DNA of 64,000 nucleotides, from contig NZ_PYAV01000003.1 in NCBI RefSeq assembly GCF_003014715.1, positions 124,001 through 188,000 of the forward strand. The letters run 5' to 3'. Position 1 is the stretch's first letter. Each line of letters opens with the position of its first letter. A program made the position numbers and the translations under genes. The notes beneath the pieces were generated by a model that was given only the letters and a program-made list of their open reading frames with translations, was not told the DNA's origin and searched no databases. Shown here piece after piece: positions 28,957 to 37,178 of the stretch. Source of the DNA: Salsuginibacillus halophilus (GTDB lineage: Bacteria; Bacillota; Bacilli; Bacillales; Marinococcaceae).

Positions 28957-29553
28957 TTATGAATCATTTGTAAAATAAAGTTCGTCAACCGCATCAAGAA
29001 ATGGATAGCGCGGCTGGAGTTTTTCAGGCACGATACAACTATGAGAAGCCACATAACGTTTTGTTAAAGATTTTCGTTCAGATTGATCATAATACCACGG
29101 TATAACATGGGCTGCATCAATGACGTACATTGCTTGTTCACCACCGAAGCGAAGCAGTAAAAATGCCAGCCCACCATGCGCTTTTACTTCTTCAAGGTGT
29201 TTTACTTGATGCAAATGCAAGTTTTTTAACGGAAAAGAGGTATGTGATCTCGTTTCTTTTGCTTCAAAGTCAACAGGCATACCGCGATAAATCCCTTGAT
29301 AATCTGTCGTTGAAGGCTGTCGGAAGTAGGCCTCTGTGATTTTGGCAGCGCTTCGTTTTGGATAATCAACAGATACAATCTGCACAGGTGTTGGCTTTTT
29401 GTGAATAAGCGCGCGTCCGGTTTCACGGTAATAGTTAATTGAAGAATTAATGTCTTCTTCAAACCGCATGCCGCGATTGTTATAGTTTTCTTTTTTACGT
29501 CCTTGCTGGCTGCTTTGATTGTAACGTCTGCCGTTAGGATACCGAAATGCCAT
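28957..29553 (-). CDS. recU: RecU, Holliday junction resolvase
   Basis: 198-residue endonuclease that resolves recombination intermediates with RuvAB and RecA. The catalytic segment is visible: YRGMPVDFEAKETRSHTSFP and NLHLHQVKHLEEV, with the conserved N-terminal RGMRFEEDINSSINYY. A recU-ponA pair on one strand is the Bacillus arrangement. GGTGATG lies just before the ATG. Confidence 0.95.
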   Translation of the reverse strand: MAFRYPNGRRYNQSSQQGRKKENYNNRGMRFEEDINSSINYYRETGRALIHKKPTPVQIVSVDYPKRSAAKITEAYFRQPSTTDYQGIYRGMPVDFEAKETRSHTSFPLKNLHLHQVKHLEEVKAHGGLAFLLLRFGGEQAMYVIDAAHVIPWYYDQSERKSLTKRYVASHSCIVPEKLQPRYPFLDAVDELYFTNDS

Positions 29554-29687
29554 AGCATCACCTTTATCATGTCAATATATGTGCAACCTCAATCGTATAT
29601 ACTAGCATATCGTTTCGACAAAAAGAACCTTCGATTGACCTATGCTGCAAGCAAAACCCTTGTCATAGACAACGTTAGGTAGGTACG

Positions 29688-29696
29688 TGTTATGAT
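29688..29696 (+). promoter_or_regulatory. Extended -10 promoter for the remA-like gene
   Basis: TGTTATGAT (TG-n-TATGAT) lies 30 bases before the remA-like ATG; TAGACA at 29666-29671 is a possible -35 at 19-base spacing. Confidence 0.45.
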
Positions 29697-29725
29697 ATTA
29701 TTAGTTCGAGAAAGTGAGGGATAGA

Positions 29726-29980
29726 ATGAATGAAAAGCCAATTAATTTAGGTTTTGGCAATATGATGCCGCCAGGACGGATTGTATCAATTGTCAACTCA
29801 GATTCTGCACCGACAAAAAGATTGATTCAAGAAGCGCGCGACCGGAAGATGTTGATTGATGTGACAAACGGCCGGAAAACGCGCAGCATTATTTTAGCTG
29901 ACAGCGATCATGTCATCCTCTCTGCGATTCAGCCTGAAACTGTAGCACAACGGCTTCATACAACAGACGAGGAAGAATAA
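29726..29980 (+). CDS. RemA-like matrix regulator (DUF370)
   Basis: 84 residues closely matching Rem[58 protein letters not shown]. RemA is an oligomeric DNA-binding activator of biofilm matrix and osmoprotection genes in B. subtilis. There it is encoded next to gmk (ylzA), not beside recU, so this is either the relocated sole copy or a paralogue. ATG 29726 has GAGGG 5 bases upstream; an earlier GTG at 29714 overlaps that site. Confidence 0.85.
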   Translation: MNEKPINLGFGNMMPPGRIVSIVNSDSAPTKRLIQEARDRKMLIDVTNGRKTRSIILADSDHVILSAIQPETVAQRLHTTDEEE

Positions 29981-30143
29981 CATATATAGAATGACGCGTT
30001 GTCTTCATTTGGCGCTTTCAATAAAGATGTGCCGGGCGTGAAAACTTACACTGATAGACACGACTTTTGTCAGGCATGCAGGAGTTTTCCTTTTCTTCCC
30101 TAATCTTGCATAGTGAGGAATCACTGAAAGGGGAGAGTACTGT

Positions 30144-30575
30144 ATGTACAAAACAAAAGAAGTGGCTGATCATTTCTCAGTTTCCGCTCGGACGGTGCAA
30201 AGTTGGATTAAACGATTTAATTTAAATATTCAACACAATGCTTCTGGTCACTATCAGTTCAGTGATCAAGATATTCAAAGCATCGAAGCGGCATTACATG
30301 ATGAGAAGACGTTACGTACAGAAAAACCAGCACGAAATGATCATGGTTTAGAACATACAGACCGGCTCGAAGAAAAACTGGAATACGTTCTGATCCGCCT
30401 AGCTCATGTAGAACGTTTAGTTGAGTCGAAAGCAGATGAGGTTGTAACATTTCAGCTGCTTAAACACCGGCATGACATTGAAGATTTAAAAAAGGCTGTT
30501 CAAGTGCTTGAATCTGAAATGACGGTAAGCCGAACGGAAAATAACGGATTAATGACGCTCGAATTAAAAGGGTAA
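30144..30575 (+). CDS. RacA-like MerR-type DNA-binding protein
   Basis: 143 residues. An N-terminal MerR-type helix-turn-helix (about 1-50, YKTKEVADHFSVSARTVQSW and GHYQFSDQDI) is followed by a predicted coiled coil (about 68-125, heptad-like LEEKLEYVLIRLAHVERLVESK). B. subtilis RacA, which anchors the chromosome at the pole in sporulation, has this layout but is longer (about 184). RacA-like is the best guess; a small MerR-type regulator is the alternative. AAAGGGGAG before the ATG. Confidence 0.55.
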   Translation: MYKTKEVADHFSVSARTVQSWIKRFNLNIQHNASGHYQFSDQDIQSIEAALHDEKTLRTEKPARNDHGLEHTDRLEEKLEYVLIRLAHVERLVESKADEVVTFQLLKHRHDIEDLKKAVQVLESEMTVSRTENNGLMTLELKG

Positions 30576-30595
30576 TAGAAAGGGAGGGTAATAAC

Positions 30596-30982
30596 ATGTC
30601 ACCTCCGGCAGAGAATTTAAAGCAACAAACGAATACGTTGAAGGCTTACAATGAAGAGGCGGCGAGTGCGTTTAATGAAATTCGAAATTCTGAAAGAGAA
30701 GTTGATTTTTTTGTAGAAGTTAAGCCTTTTGTTGATCGTGTCCAAGCAGCTGCTGACCAGTGGCTGGAATCAGCCGAGCAGTGGGTGAAGACGCATCAGC
30801 CCCGTGAGGTTTATCCATCCCAACTTAATGATACCCATGAAAATATAACAATTCTTGCTGTTAAAGCTTTTCAGCACGACACGAAAGAGCGCCGCTTTAA
30901 AGAGATGGTGCAATCGGTGGAGTATGTGTTAAACAGCCTCCTTCAAGCTGTCGAAGAAGTTGAGGAGGAAAATGGCACATGA
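30596..30982 (+). CDS. yppE: YppE-like protein (DUF1798)
   Basis: 128 residues, predicted all-alpha (TLKAYNEEAASAFNEI, FVEVKPFVDRVQAAADQW, TILAVKAFQHDTKERRFKEM). In B. subtilis yppE lies a few genes beyond recU, consistent with the position here. No function is established for the family. AAAGGGAGGG precedes the ATG; the stop overlaps the next gene by 4 bases (ATGA). Confidence 0.7.
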   Translation: MSPPAENLKQQTNTLKAYNEEAASAFNEIRNSEREVDFFVEVKPFVDRVQAAADQWLESAEQWVKTHQPREVYPSQLNDTHENITILAVKAFQHDTKERRFKEMVQSVEYVLNSLLQAVEEVEEENGT

Positions 30983-31803
30983 GCTTTTTGTTGAGCATGC
31001 AGGAAACAAAAGCACGCATCAATGACGGTGAACTGAAACCTCTTGACTGCCGGTTTGTACTTGGTCAACCAGAGGCAGGGCTTGCCGCTTTTGAGCAAGC
31101 CCACTTACCTGGAGCTGTGCATTTGGATTTAGAAAAAGACTTGTCTGCTCCGGTAACAATCGAAAGTGGACGTCACCCGCAGCCAAATCGTGCAAAAACG
31201 GCTGAGAAGCTCGGTAAATACGGCATAAGTAGCGATGAAGCAGTGGTCGTCTATGATGATCAAAATTTAGCGATGGCTGCTCGAGCATGGTGGGTGCTGC
31301 GTTATCTCGGTCACCGCCATGTTTATGTTATGAATGCTTCATTTTCAGATTGGGTAGCTGCAGGTTTACCAGTTGAGCGTGAAGCTCGCAAGGATGCTCC
31401 TGTAAATTACGAATTAAGGGAGCCACTTGAGCAACCTGTGTCTGCAGATGATATTGAACGTGAGCATGAGGATCAGGAAGTGGTGCTCATCGATGCTCGT
31501 ACACCGGAACGCTATCAAGGGGAAGATGAGCCTATTGATCAAGTGGCCGGGCATATTCCCGGCGCAGTAAACGAGCCGTTCTTACAGATGTTAACTGATC
31601 GTGGACGTCTCCTTGATGCTGCCAGCTTGAAAAAACAATTACAGCACCGGCAAGACCAGAAACTCATGAACTATTGTGGCTCCGGGGTTACTGCCTGTGT
31701 AAATGTACTTGCACAAAGAGAAGCAGGATTAGAGGATGTATACCTGTATCCAGGCAGCTGGAGTGAATGGATCGCTTTACAAAAACATCAAGGTTCTAAA
31801 TAA
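30979..31803 (+). CDS. sseA: Two-domain rhodanese (thiosulfate/mercaptopyruvate sulfurtransferase)
   Basis: 274 residues made of an inactive N-terminal rhodanese domain (about 1-130, HLPGAVHLDLEKDLS, VVVYDDQNLAMAARAWWVL) and a catalytic C-terminal one with Cys in YCGSGVTACVNVLA near 230. CGSGVT is nearer the mercaptopyruvate type (CGTGVT/CGSGVT) than the thiosulfate type. Predicted to move sulfane sulfur to thiols or cyanide. Coupled to yppE by ATGA. Immediately downstream lies a terminator that has been split by a repeat element. Confidence 0.88.
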   Translation: MSFLLSMQETKARINDGELKPLDCRFVLGQPEAGLAAFEQAHLPGAVHLDLEKDLSAPVTIESGRHPQPNRAKTAEKLGKYGISSDEAVVVYDDQNLAMAARAWWVLRYLGHRHVYVMNASFSDWVAAGLPVEREARKDAPVNYELREPLEQPVSADDIEREHEDQEVVLIDARTPERYQGEDEPIDQVAGHIPGAVNEPFLQMLTDRGRLLDAASLKKQLQHRQDQKLMNYCGSGVTACVNVLAQREAGLEDVYLYPGSWSEWIALQKHQGSK

Positions 31804-31834
31804 AAAGCCAGCTTCTTAAACGAGAAGCTGGCTT
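31804..31834 (+). repeat. Left copy of a duplicated terminator hairpin (direct repeat 1a)
   Basis: 31 bases starting right after the sseA stop: an 11-bp stem AGCCAGCTTCT/AGAAGCTGGCT around TAAACG. An identical copy lies at 32417-32447. This copy keeps an A-run on its left side but has lost the T-run on the right, where the element begins. Confidence 0.93.
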
Positions 31835-32416
31835 CAGACTTTCGACAAAGTACAAAACCAAACATTCATGGACAGCTTATTGCTCCGATCCGCGGGCTGC
31901 CGCATGAAGAGGATAAAAACCGAATCATGAACGTAACCTTCACGACAGATGGACGCTTTCCCGAGGGATTGGCTTCAGCTAACTTGTTCGATTTGATTGC
32001 CATTCGAACAAGTGAATCTTCAGCCTGCGCTTAATCCTTTGAGAGTCGCCGTCTTTCGTTTCGGTCACTTTTACATTTGTCTTCTGTGAATGGTTCGCTT
32101 GATCGTTCATGAAGCATCATGATGAAACTTATTCATGTAGCTATTGCTTGATCGAAAAGATCTCTACAATTCATGACCATCAAATGACACAAGGCTGACA
32201 AGCATCGGCGGCGACGCCACCAGGAAAAGCGCGAGCCAAAAATCCCGCAGGCAGTGACTTTCTGCCGAAGTTGAGGCCGTCACGGGGGTGGGAAGACACG
32301 GTGAGATCAAGCGTAAGCGTAGATCAAACCGATGTCGCACTTGTGCCCTCCGGGTGCAAGCGTCCGTCGAAAAGCGGCGTCAGTCCACGCTTATCTAAAA
32401 AGTTTGTCTACACGCT
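31835..32416. mobile_element. Terminator-inserting non-coding element, copy 1 (582 bp)
   Basis: No ORF above about 60 codons occurs. It is strongly similar along its length to the element at 43604-44130. The ends form imperfect inverted repeats: CAGACTTTCGACAAAGT on the left, and TAGCGTGTAGACAAACT as the complement of the right end. Internally it holds the hairpin CTTGTTCGAT/ATTCGAACAAG, and GGACGCTT near the left that can pair with AAGCGTCC near the right. It lies between convergent sseA and ubiB-like genes and is flanked by a perfect 31-bp duplication of the host terminator. This copy is about 55 bp longer than copy 2 in the right third (around 32275-32365). Confidence 0.85.
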
Positions 32417-32447
32417 AAAGCCAGCTTCTTAAACGAGAAGCTGGCTT
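32417..32447 (+). repeat. Right copy of the duplicated terminator hairpin (direct repeat 1b)
   Basis: Identical 31 bases to 31804-31834, here followed by a run of T, so this copy is the working intrinsic terminator for plus-strand transcription from sseA through the element. Confidence 0.93.
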
Positions 32448-32465
32448 TTTTAAAAACAACATTTT

Positions 32466-34142
32466 TTAAAATCTGCCTGATTTGAAGATTGCAAAAAACA
32501 ACCATAGGAACATAAAAAACGCCACAACAAAGCTGATTTCAATGACAGGCAGGTTCACAAGAAATGAAGAAGGCGCACCAAAGGAAGAGCCAATGATTAA
32601 GCCGACCATAATAATACTGAAAGCAAGCAATGTGATACTGAATGAAATTCGATTAGAAATGCGGTCTAACTTGTTTAAGAAGATATCGATTTTCGGAATT
32701 TTCATTTCCACGCCAACATGAGATTCATTCAACCGTTTTAAAGCGTCACGAAACTCAGTTGGAATATCACGCATGACTTGCTGCTGGGCTTTAAGTTCCT
32801 CTTGAATCTCTGACATCCAAAATTGCGGTTTCAATCGTTGTTTAGCAAGTTCTTTACCATACGGCTCAGCAACTTCAACAATGCTAAGCTCCGGATCAAG
32901 CTGAGCGCAGACACTTTCCATCGTAATAATCGCCTTTGCAAGCAGGGTATACTCTTTGTATATAAAGATTTGGTAACGGTGTGCCGTGGAAAAAATATCA
33001 TTGATCGCTTCACCGAGACGAATTTCTTTAAATGGGCGGTTGTAATACTTAAACAATAAATGTTCTACATCGTCAGCAAATCTATCCTCATCCATATCTT
33101 TTGGGATCTCGGCCATATTGTAAATCGCTTTTGCAATTGCTTCTGGATCTCTACGTGTCAAAGCGATCACGTAGTCGACAAATTGCCGCTGCATTTCTTG
33201 ATTTAACCGGCCGATCTGCCCGCAATCTATAAAGGCAGCTTCTTCAGGTCCGGTAATGAAAATATTGCCTGGATGGGGATCACTGTGGAAAAAGCCATCG
33301 ATTAAAACTTGGTGTAAAAAAGCATCAGCTAAAGAGCGGGCAAGCTTTTTACGGTTAAGGTTGAAATCTAATTTATGTAACGAAGAAAATTTCTCACCTT
33401 CGACCATCTCCATCGTTAAAATGCGTCGGCTGGAGTATGTTTCATAAACGTCAGGGACGTGAATGTTTCGAAACTTCTCCATATTCTTTTGCAATTTATC
33501 GGTATTGCGCCATTCAGTATCGTAGTCTGCTTCGGCTCTGATTGCTTCAGCAAACTCTTCAACCATACCTTCAAGTTTGTAATATTGGGCCCAGTGGAAT
33601 CTTTGTGTTAATAACCGGGCAAGATCCCGGAGCACTTCAATATCTTTTTCGATAATTTCTTTAATATTAGGACGGGCAATTTTAACTGCTGCTTTTGTGC
33701 CATCATGGAGTTCTGCGTAATGCACTTGGCCGATTGACGCTGCAGCGAGTGGCTCTTCGTCAAAGCGAGAAAAAAGCTTCTCAAGCGGTGATTCTAAGTC
33801 TTCTTCGATCATTGCCTTAGCCTTTTCAAATGAAAAGGGAGCAACGTCATCCTGTAATTTTTCAATTTCACGAACGATGGATGGTGGAAACACATCTTTA
33901 CGTGTGCTGATCATCTGTCCGAGTTTAATAAAGGTCGGACCTAGCTCTTCCATTGCATTGCGTATACGTGTCCCGACTGAGCGATTATCAAACTCTGTCG
34001 GATCTGTAGCAATGCGTTTAGGTAAGGAAAGAACATGAAAAAGTCCGACCTCTTTTAAAATATAACCAAATCCATGGCGTGCAAGGACTGTAGCAATTTT
34101 TCGGTAGTGATTCGCATGGCGGAAACCTTTTGTAATTTTCAT
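32466..34142 (-). CDS. UbiB/AarF (ABC1) atypical kinase-like protein
   Basis: 558 residues. Family signatures are the KxGQ motif in FIKLGQMISTRKDVFP near 70, the Ala-rich loop AAASIGQVHYAEL near 135, the ATP lysine in AAVKIARP, and HSDPHPGNIFI with IDCGQIGRL near 285-310 in place of a kinase DFG. Two membrane helices lie at the C-terminus (about 500-555). Homologues support ubiquinone or other isoprenoid-lipid metabolism through an ATPase activity. This organism makes menaquinone, so a link to that lipid is plausible but unproven. ATG 34142 with a weak AAGGTAG upstream. Confidence 0.88.
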   Translation of the reverse strand: MKITKGFRHANHYRKIATVLARHGFGYILKEVGLFHVLSLPKRIATDPTEFDNRSVGTRIRNAMEELGPTFIKLGQMISTRKDVFPPSIVREIEKLQDDVAPFSFEKAKAMIEEDLESPLEKLFSRFDEEPLAAASIGQVHYAELHDGTKAAVKIARPNIKEIIEKDIEVLRDLARLLTQRFHWAQYYKLEGMVEEFAEAIRAEADYDTEWRNTDKLQKNMEKFRNIHVPDVYETYSSRRILTMEMVEGEKFSSLHKLDFNLNRKKLARSLADAFLHQVLIDGFFHSDPHPGNIFITGPEEAAFIDCGQIGRLNQEMQRQFVDYVIALTRRDPEAIAKAIYNMAEIPKDMDEDRFADDVEHLLFKYYNRPFKEIRLGEAINDIFSTAHRYQIFIYKEYTLLAKAIITMESVCAQLDPELSIVEVAEPYGKELAKQRLKPQFWMSEIQEELKAQQQVMRDIPTEFRDALKRLNESHVGVEMKIPKIDIFLNKLDRISNRISFSITLLAFSIIMVGLIIGSSFGAPSSFLVNLPVIEISFVVAFFMFLWLFFAIFKSGRF

Positions 34143-34161
34143 TTTAAACAGCTACCTTTAA

Positions 34162-34485
34162 TTATGAATCCGTTTTTTCGGAAGAGCTGTTTTCATTAAG
34201 TTTAGCTTCGAGTTCAGCAATCCTTGTTTCAAGCTGGCTTACTTCTTTTTGAGTAGCAAAACCAGCATCCTTAAGCATCTCCTGGAGGCGTTCGCGGTTC
34301 GCTTCTGTCCATTCCTGCTCAGTTTCTTCCCCTTTTGCAACCATCATTTCGACCCATTCTTCGGCTTCTTTCGGGGTTAAACGGCCTTTGTAAACTAAGT
34401 CATTTACGTATTGTTCTACTTTTTCACGCCCGGCTGCGGCAGCACCAATGCCAAGAAAAAAACCTTTTTTTAATACATCATTCAT
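34162..34485 (-). CDS. Small phasin-like helical protein
   Basis: 107 residues: a short hydrophobic N-terminus (KKGFFLGIGAAAAG), then helical, charged sequence with a coiled-coil C-terminus (QLETRIAELEAKLNEN). The pattern GRLTPKEAEEWVEMMVAKGE resembles the phasin-family proteins often seen next to an AarF/UbiB gene in Bacilli. It starts 19 bases before that gene on the same strand, so the two are likely co-transcribed. GGAGGGG-type site ahead of the ATG. Function unknown. Confidence 0.65.
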   Translation of the reverse strand: MNDVLKKGFFLGIGAAAAGREKVEQYVNDLVYKGRLTPKEAEEWVEMMVAKGEETEQEWTEANRERLQEMLKDAGFATQKEVSQLETRIAELEAKLNENSSSEKTDS

Positions 34486-34570
34486 TATTACAGCCCCTCC
34501 TTAAATACTTTCATTTCACGCTACAATATTTTCCCTAATTCACGGAGACTTAAACGTGTCCTGCAGTGAC

Positions 34571-34606
34571 AAAAAACACGGCACCTGCACAGGAACCGTG
34601 TTTTAG
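34571..34606. terminator. Bidirectional intrinsic terminator
   Basis: Nine-bp stem AAAACACGG/CCGTGTTTT with an inner CCTG/CAGG stem. It separates the minus-strand 59-residue gene from the phasin-like gene. Confidence 0.8.
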
Positions 34607-34611
34607 CTACA

Positions 34612-34791
34612 TTAACCATTGTCTTTAAACATTGCGTAAGTTAAAAAGGCGAGGGTGAGAAACGAAAGAGCACCAAGTGACCAAACCAATAAAGCGTCCG
34701 GATCTGAGTTTCCGTTATCAGCTGCTGCAGTTGCTGCCGGAACAACAAACAGAAGAAATGCGGCAATTGCTGCGCGAAATGATGTTAACAT
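34612..34791 (-). CDS. Small exported or membrane protein, 59 residues
   Basis: Encodes a 59-residue protein from ATG 34791 with GAGGAGG 7 bases upstream. It has a signal-like N-terminus (SFRAAIAAFLLFVVPAATAAA), a short polar spacer NGNSDPDA and a second hydrophobic helix (LLVWSLGALSFLTLAFLTYAMF) with a tiny polar end. The strong ribosome site and the terminator right after the stop support a real gene. No family recognised. Confidence 0.7.
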   Translation of the reverse strand: MLTSFRAAIAAFLLFVVPAATAAADNGNSDPDALLVWSLGALSFLTLAFLTYAMFKDNG

Positions 34792-34997
34792 TGTACTGCC
34801 TCCTCTCTATAGGTACGTAGGACGGCGGATAAATATGAATGAGCCGTTCAAACAATGTATGTGTCACTCATCATTATAGAGTTTCCAAACGCTTTTTTCA
34901 ATTCAAAATCAATTGAATCCACCGCTGTCAAAGTTTTTTTGGCTTACTTTGAAATTAATACCGAAATACTTGTTTATCATAAGTCAAATTGAACGGC

Positions 34998-35025
34998 TTT
35001 CACGCAGTCAAAATCGTGTTATAAT
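34998..35025 (+). promoter_or_regulatory. Promoter of ilvA
   Basis: Extended -10 TGTTATAAT at 35017-35025 with a weak -35 TTTCAC at 34998-35003 (16-base spacing). No T-box sequence was found in the short leader. Confidence 0.6.
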
Positions 35026-35062
35026 AAAAAAGGCTTGAAATGAGAGACGAAAGGACTTATGT

Positions 35063-36313
35063 ATGATGGGTCGTATTCAAATTGAAGATATTATTATTGC
35101 AAATCAAACATTAAAAGATGTAGTTCATCACACGCCGTTACAGCGAAACCAAGTGCTATCTGAGCGGTATGAAGCGAACATTTACTTAAAACGTGAGGAC
35201 TTGCAGGTTGTACGCTCCTTTAAAATTCGCGGTGCGTTTCATTTAATGCACAGCCTTCCGAAAGAAAAACTTGAAAACGGTGTGGTTTGTGCTTCAGCGG
35301 GCAACCACGCTCAAGGTGTTGCTTATTCGTGCCAGGAACTAAAGGTGCATGGCAAGATTTTTATGCCGACAACCACGCCGCGGCAAAAAGTGGATCAAGT
35401 GAAGTTGTTCGGTAAAGACTACATCGAAGTTATCATTACCGGTGATACGTTCGATGATGCCTACAATGAAGCGATGGAGTGTTGTGAAGAAGAAGGGCGT
35501 ACGTTTATTCATCCTTTTAATCATGAAAAAATTATCGCTGGGCAAGGGACCGTAGGTATGGAAATTATGAATGATATCGAAGAGCGAATTGATTATTTAT
35601 TCTCTTCGATTGGTGGTGGAGGTTTAGTCTCCGGTGTTGGTACGTATGTTAAATCCATTAGCCCATCCACAAAAATTATTGGTACTGAACCCCTTGGTGC
35701 ACCAGGAATGCGCGAATCTTTGGAAAAACAAGAAGTTGTTGAGCTTGATGAAATCGAAAAATTTGTTGATGGCGCTGCAGTTAAAAAAGTTGGTGACGTT
35801 ACATATGATATCTGCCGTAACGTGCTTGATGATATCGTGCTGGTACCGGAAGGGAAAATTTGTACAACCATTTTAGAACTTTATAATCAAAACGCGATCG
35901 TTGCTGAACCTGCAGGAGCTATGCCGATTTCTGCACTTGATTTTTACCAAGATGAAATTAAAGGAAAAACTGTGGTATGTGTCATTAGCGGTGGAAATAA
36001 CGATATCGGCCGCATGGAGGAAATGAGGGAGCGTTCGATGATTTACGAAGGCTTGCAGCATTACTTTATTATTACATTTCCGCAACGTGCTGGTGCTTTA
36101 CGGGAATTTTTAGATGAAGTTCTCGGGCTTGATGATGATATTACCCGGTTTGAATACAATAAGAAAAACAACAAATCGGTTGGTCCAGCGCTTGTAGGGA
36201 TTGAAACGCACTCAAATGAGTCGTATCAACAGTTAATTCAAAACATGAAAGACAAAGGTTTTCATTACGAAGAAATCACAAAAGATAAAAGCATGTTCAA
36301 TTTCTTGATTTAA
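35063..36313 (+). CDS. ilvA: IlvA, L-threonine dehydratase
   Basis: PLP enzyme making 2-oxobutanoate from threonine, the first step to isoleucine. 416 residues: PLP lysine in RSFKIRGAFHLM near 55, SAGNHAQGVAYSC near 80, the phosphate loop SIGGGGLVSGVGTYVK near 185, and a C-terminal ACT-like regulatory domain (about 335-410, HYFIITFPQRAGALREFLDEV). The single ACT-like domain is the Bacillus form. GAAAGGA precedes ATG 35063; ATG 35066 is equally possible. Confidence 0.95.
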   Translation: MMGRIQIEDIIIANQTLKDVVHHTPLQRNQVLSERYEANIYLKREDLQVVRSFKIRGAFHLMHSLPKEKLENGVVCASAGNHAQGVAYSCQELKVHGKIFMPTTTPRQKVDQVKLFGKDYIEVIITGDTFDDAYNEAMECCEEEGRTFIHPFNHEKIIAGQGTVGMEIMNDIEERIDYLFSSIGGGGLVSGVGTYVKSISPSTKIIGTEPLGAPGMRESLEKQEVVELDEIEKFVDGAAVKKVGDVTYDICRNVLDDIVLVPEGKICTTILELYNQNAIVAEPAGAMPISALDFYQDEIKGKTVVCVISGGNNDIGRMEEMRERSMIYEGLQHYFIITFPQRAGALREFLDEVLGLDDDITRFEYNKKNNKSVGPALVGIETHSNESYQQLIQNMKDKGFHYEEITKDKSMFNFLI

Positions 36314-36320
36314 ATCTGCA

Positions 36321-36355
36321 AAAGCTGTCCGTAATATTTCGGGCAGCTTTTATTA
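36321..36355 (+). terminator. Terminator of ilvA
   Basis: Stem AAAGCTG-CC/GG-CAGCTTT around GTAATATTTC, followed by a T-rich tract. Confidence 0.8.
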
Positions 36356-36377
36356 TTAAAGAGAGGGAGGGCTGCTA

Positions 36378-37127
36378 GTGATTGTGAACTCCTGGTTGAA
36401 TACTTTTGAATTGATTGCACAACACGATCATGGGCGTCTTGCCGGTAAGCTGGCTCAAGCTTGGGGAGACAAAGATTTTTTGCAGGACAGACAGCGGGAG
36501 GCAGTCATCAAAGCCGTATATGATCATGATAAAAGCTGGCTCCCGCTCGATCAACAGCCGCGATGGGATGATGAAAAGCAGACGTTTCTATCTTTTTACG
36601 AATATCCATTGGATGAGAAGCTTAAGGCTTATAAGCGTGGTGTTACAGCACTTGAAGAAGAAAATGGATACAGTGCTGCGCTCGTAAGCTTGCATTATAC
36701 GTCTTTTTTAAAAGGGGAGCTACCTTCTCCGGCGGCGCAGTTTAAGTCGGTTGAACAAAGGCGGCAGTACCGCCTTGCTGGAAATGCTTCGTTACAAGCT
36801 CATTTAGATCTTTTACAGTTTTGTGATGATCTGTCTTTGTATGCGCTATTAAATATTCCAGGTATAGATAAAGCAGGCGAGTGGCCATGGTTTAAGCATG
36901 GGTTTAGACAAGTATTTTCGTTTTTACAACATCAAACTATTCAAGCGAAATGGTGTAATCGCTGGACGATTCAGCTGTCTCCGTTTCCATTCTCCGCTCC
37001 GGTTGATGCTCATATTGATGTGCTGCATGTGAATCGTGAAATCGCGAGCTATTCGCAAGAGCAGGCGCTACGAGAAGCCGTACCCGGTCAACGTCGTTTA
37101 AGGTTTTGTGGTTCTCATTCAATGTAG
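36378..37127 (+). CDS. DUF3891-family protein
   Basis: 249 residues with histidine/aspartate motifs near the N-terminus (AQHDHGRLAGKLAQAWG, AVYDHDKSWLPLD) and LVSLHYTSFL near 105, the pattern of DUF3891. These residues suggest a helical metal-dependent phosphohydrolase-like fold, but no activity is known. GTG start at 36378 behind GAGGGAGG. Confidence 0.65.
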   Translation: MIVNSWLNTFELIAQHDHGRLAGKLAQAWGDKDFLQDRQREAVIKAVYDHDKSWLPLDQQPRWDDEKQTFLSFYEYPLDEKLKAYKRGVTALEEENGYSAALVSLHYTSFLKGELPSPAAQFKSVEQRRQYRLAGNASLQAHLDLLQFCDDLSLYALLNIPGIDKAGEWPWFKHGFRQVFSFLQHQTIQAKWCNRWTIQLSPFPFSAPVDAHIDVLHVNREIASYSQEQALREAVPGQRRLRFCGSHSM

Positions 37128-37178
37128 GATAAATTTTTTTATGTTATGATGGATGAACGAAGTGAAAGGAGGCTTATC

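Noticed and set aside
31804-32447. Group IIC intron inserted next to a terminator
   Set aside because: Such introns do not duplicate the target, are longer when mobile and end in a domain V/VI I could not identify; the inverted ends and target duplication fit a DNA transposon better.
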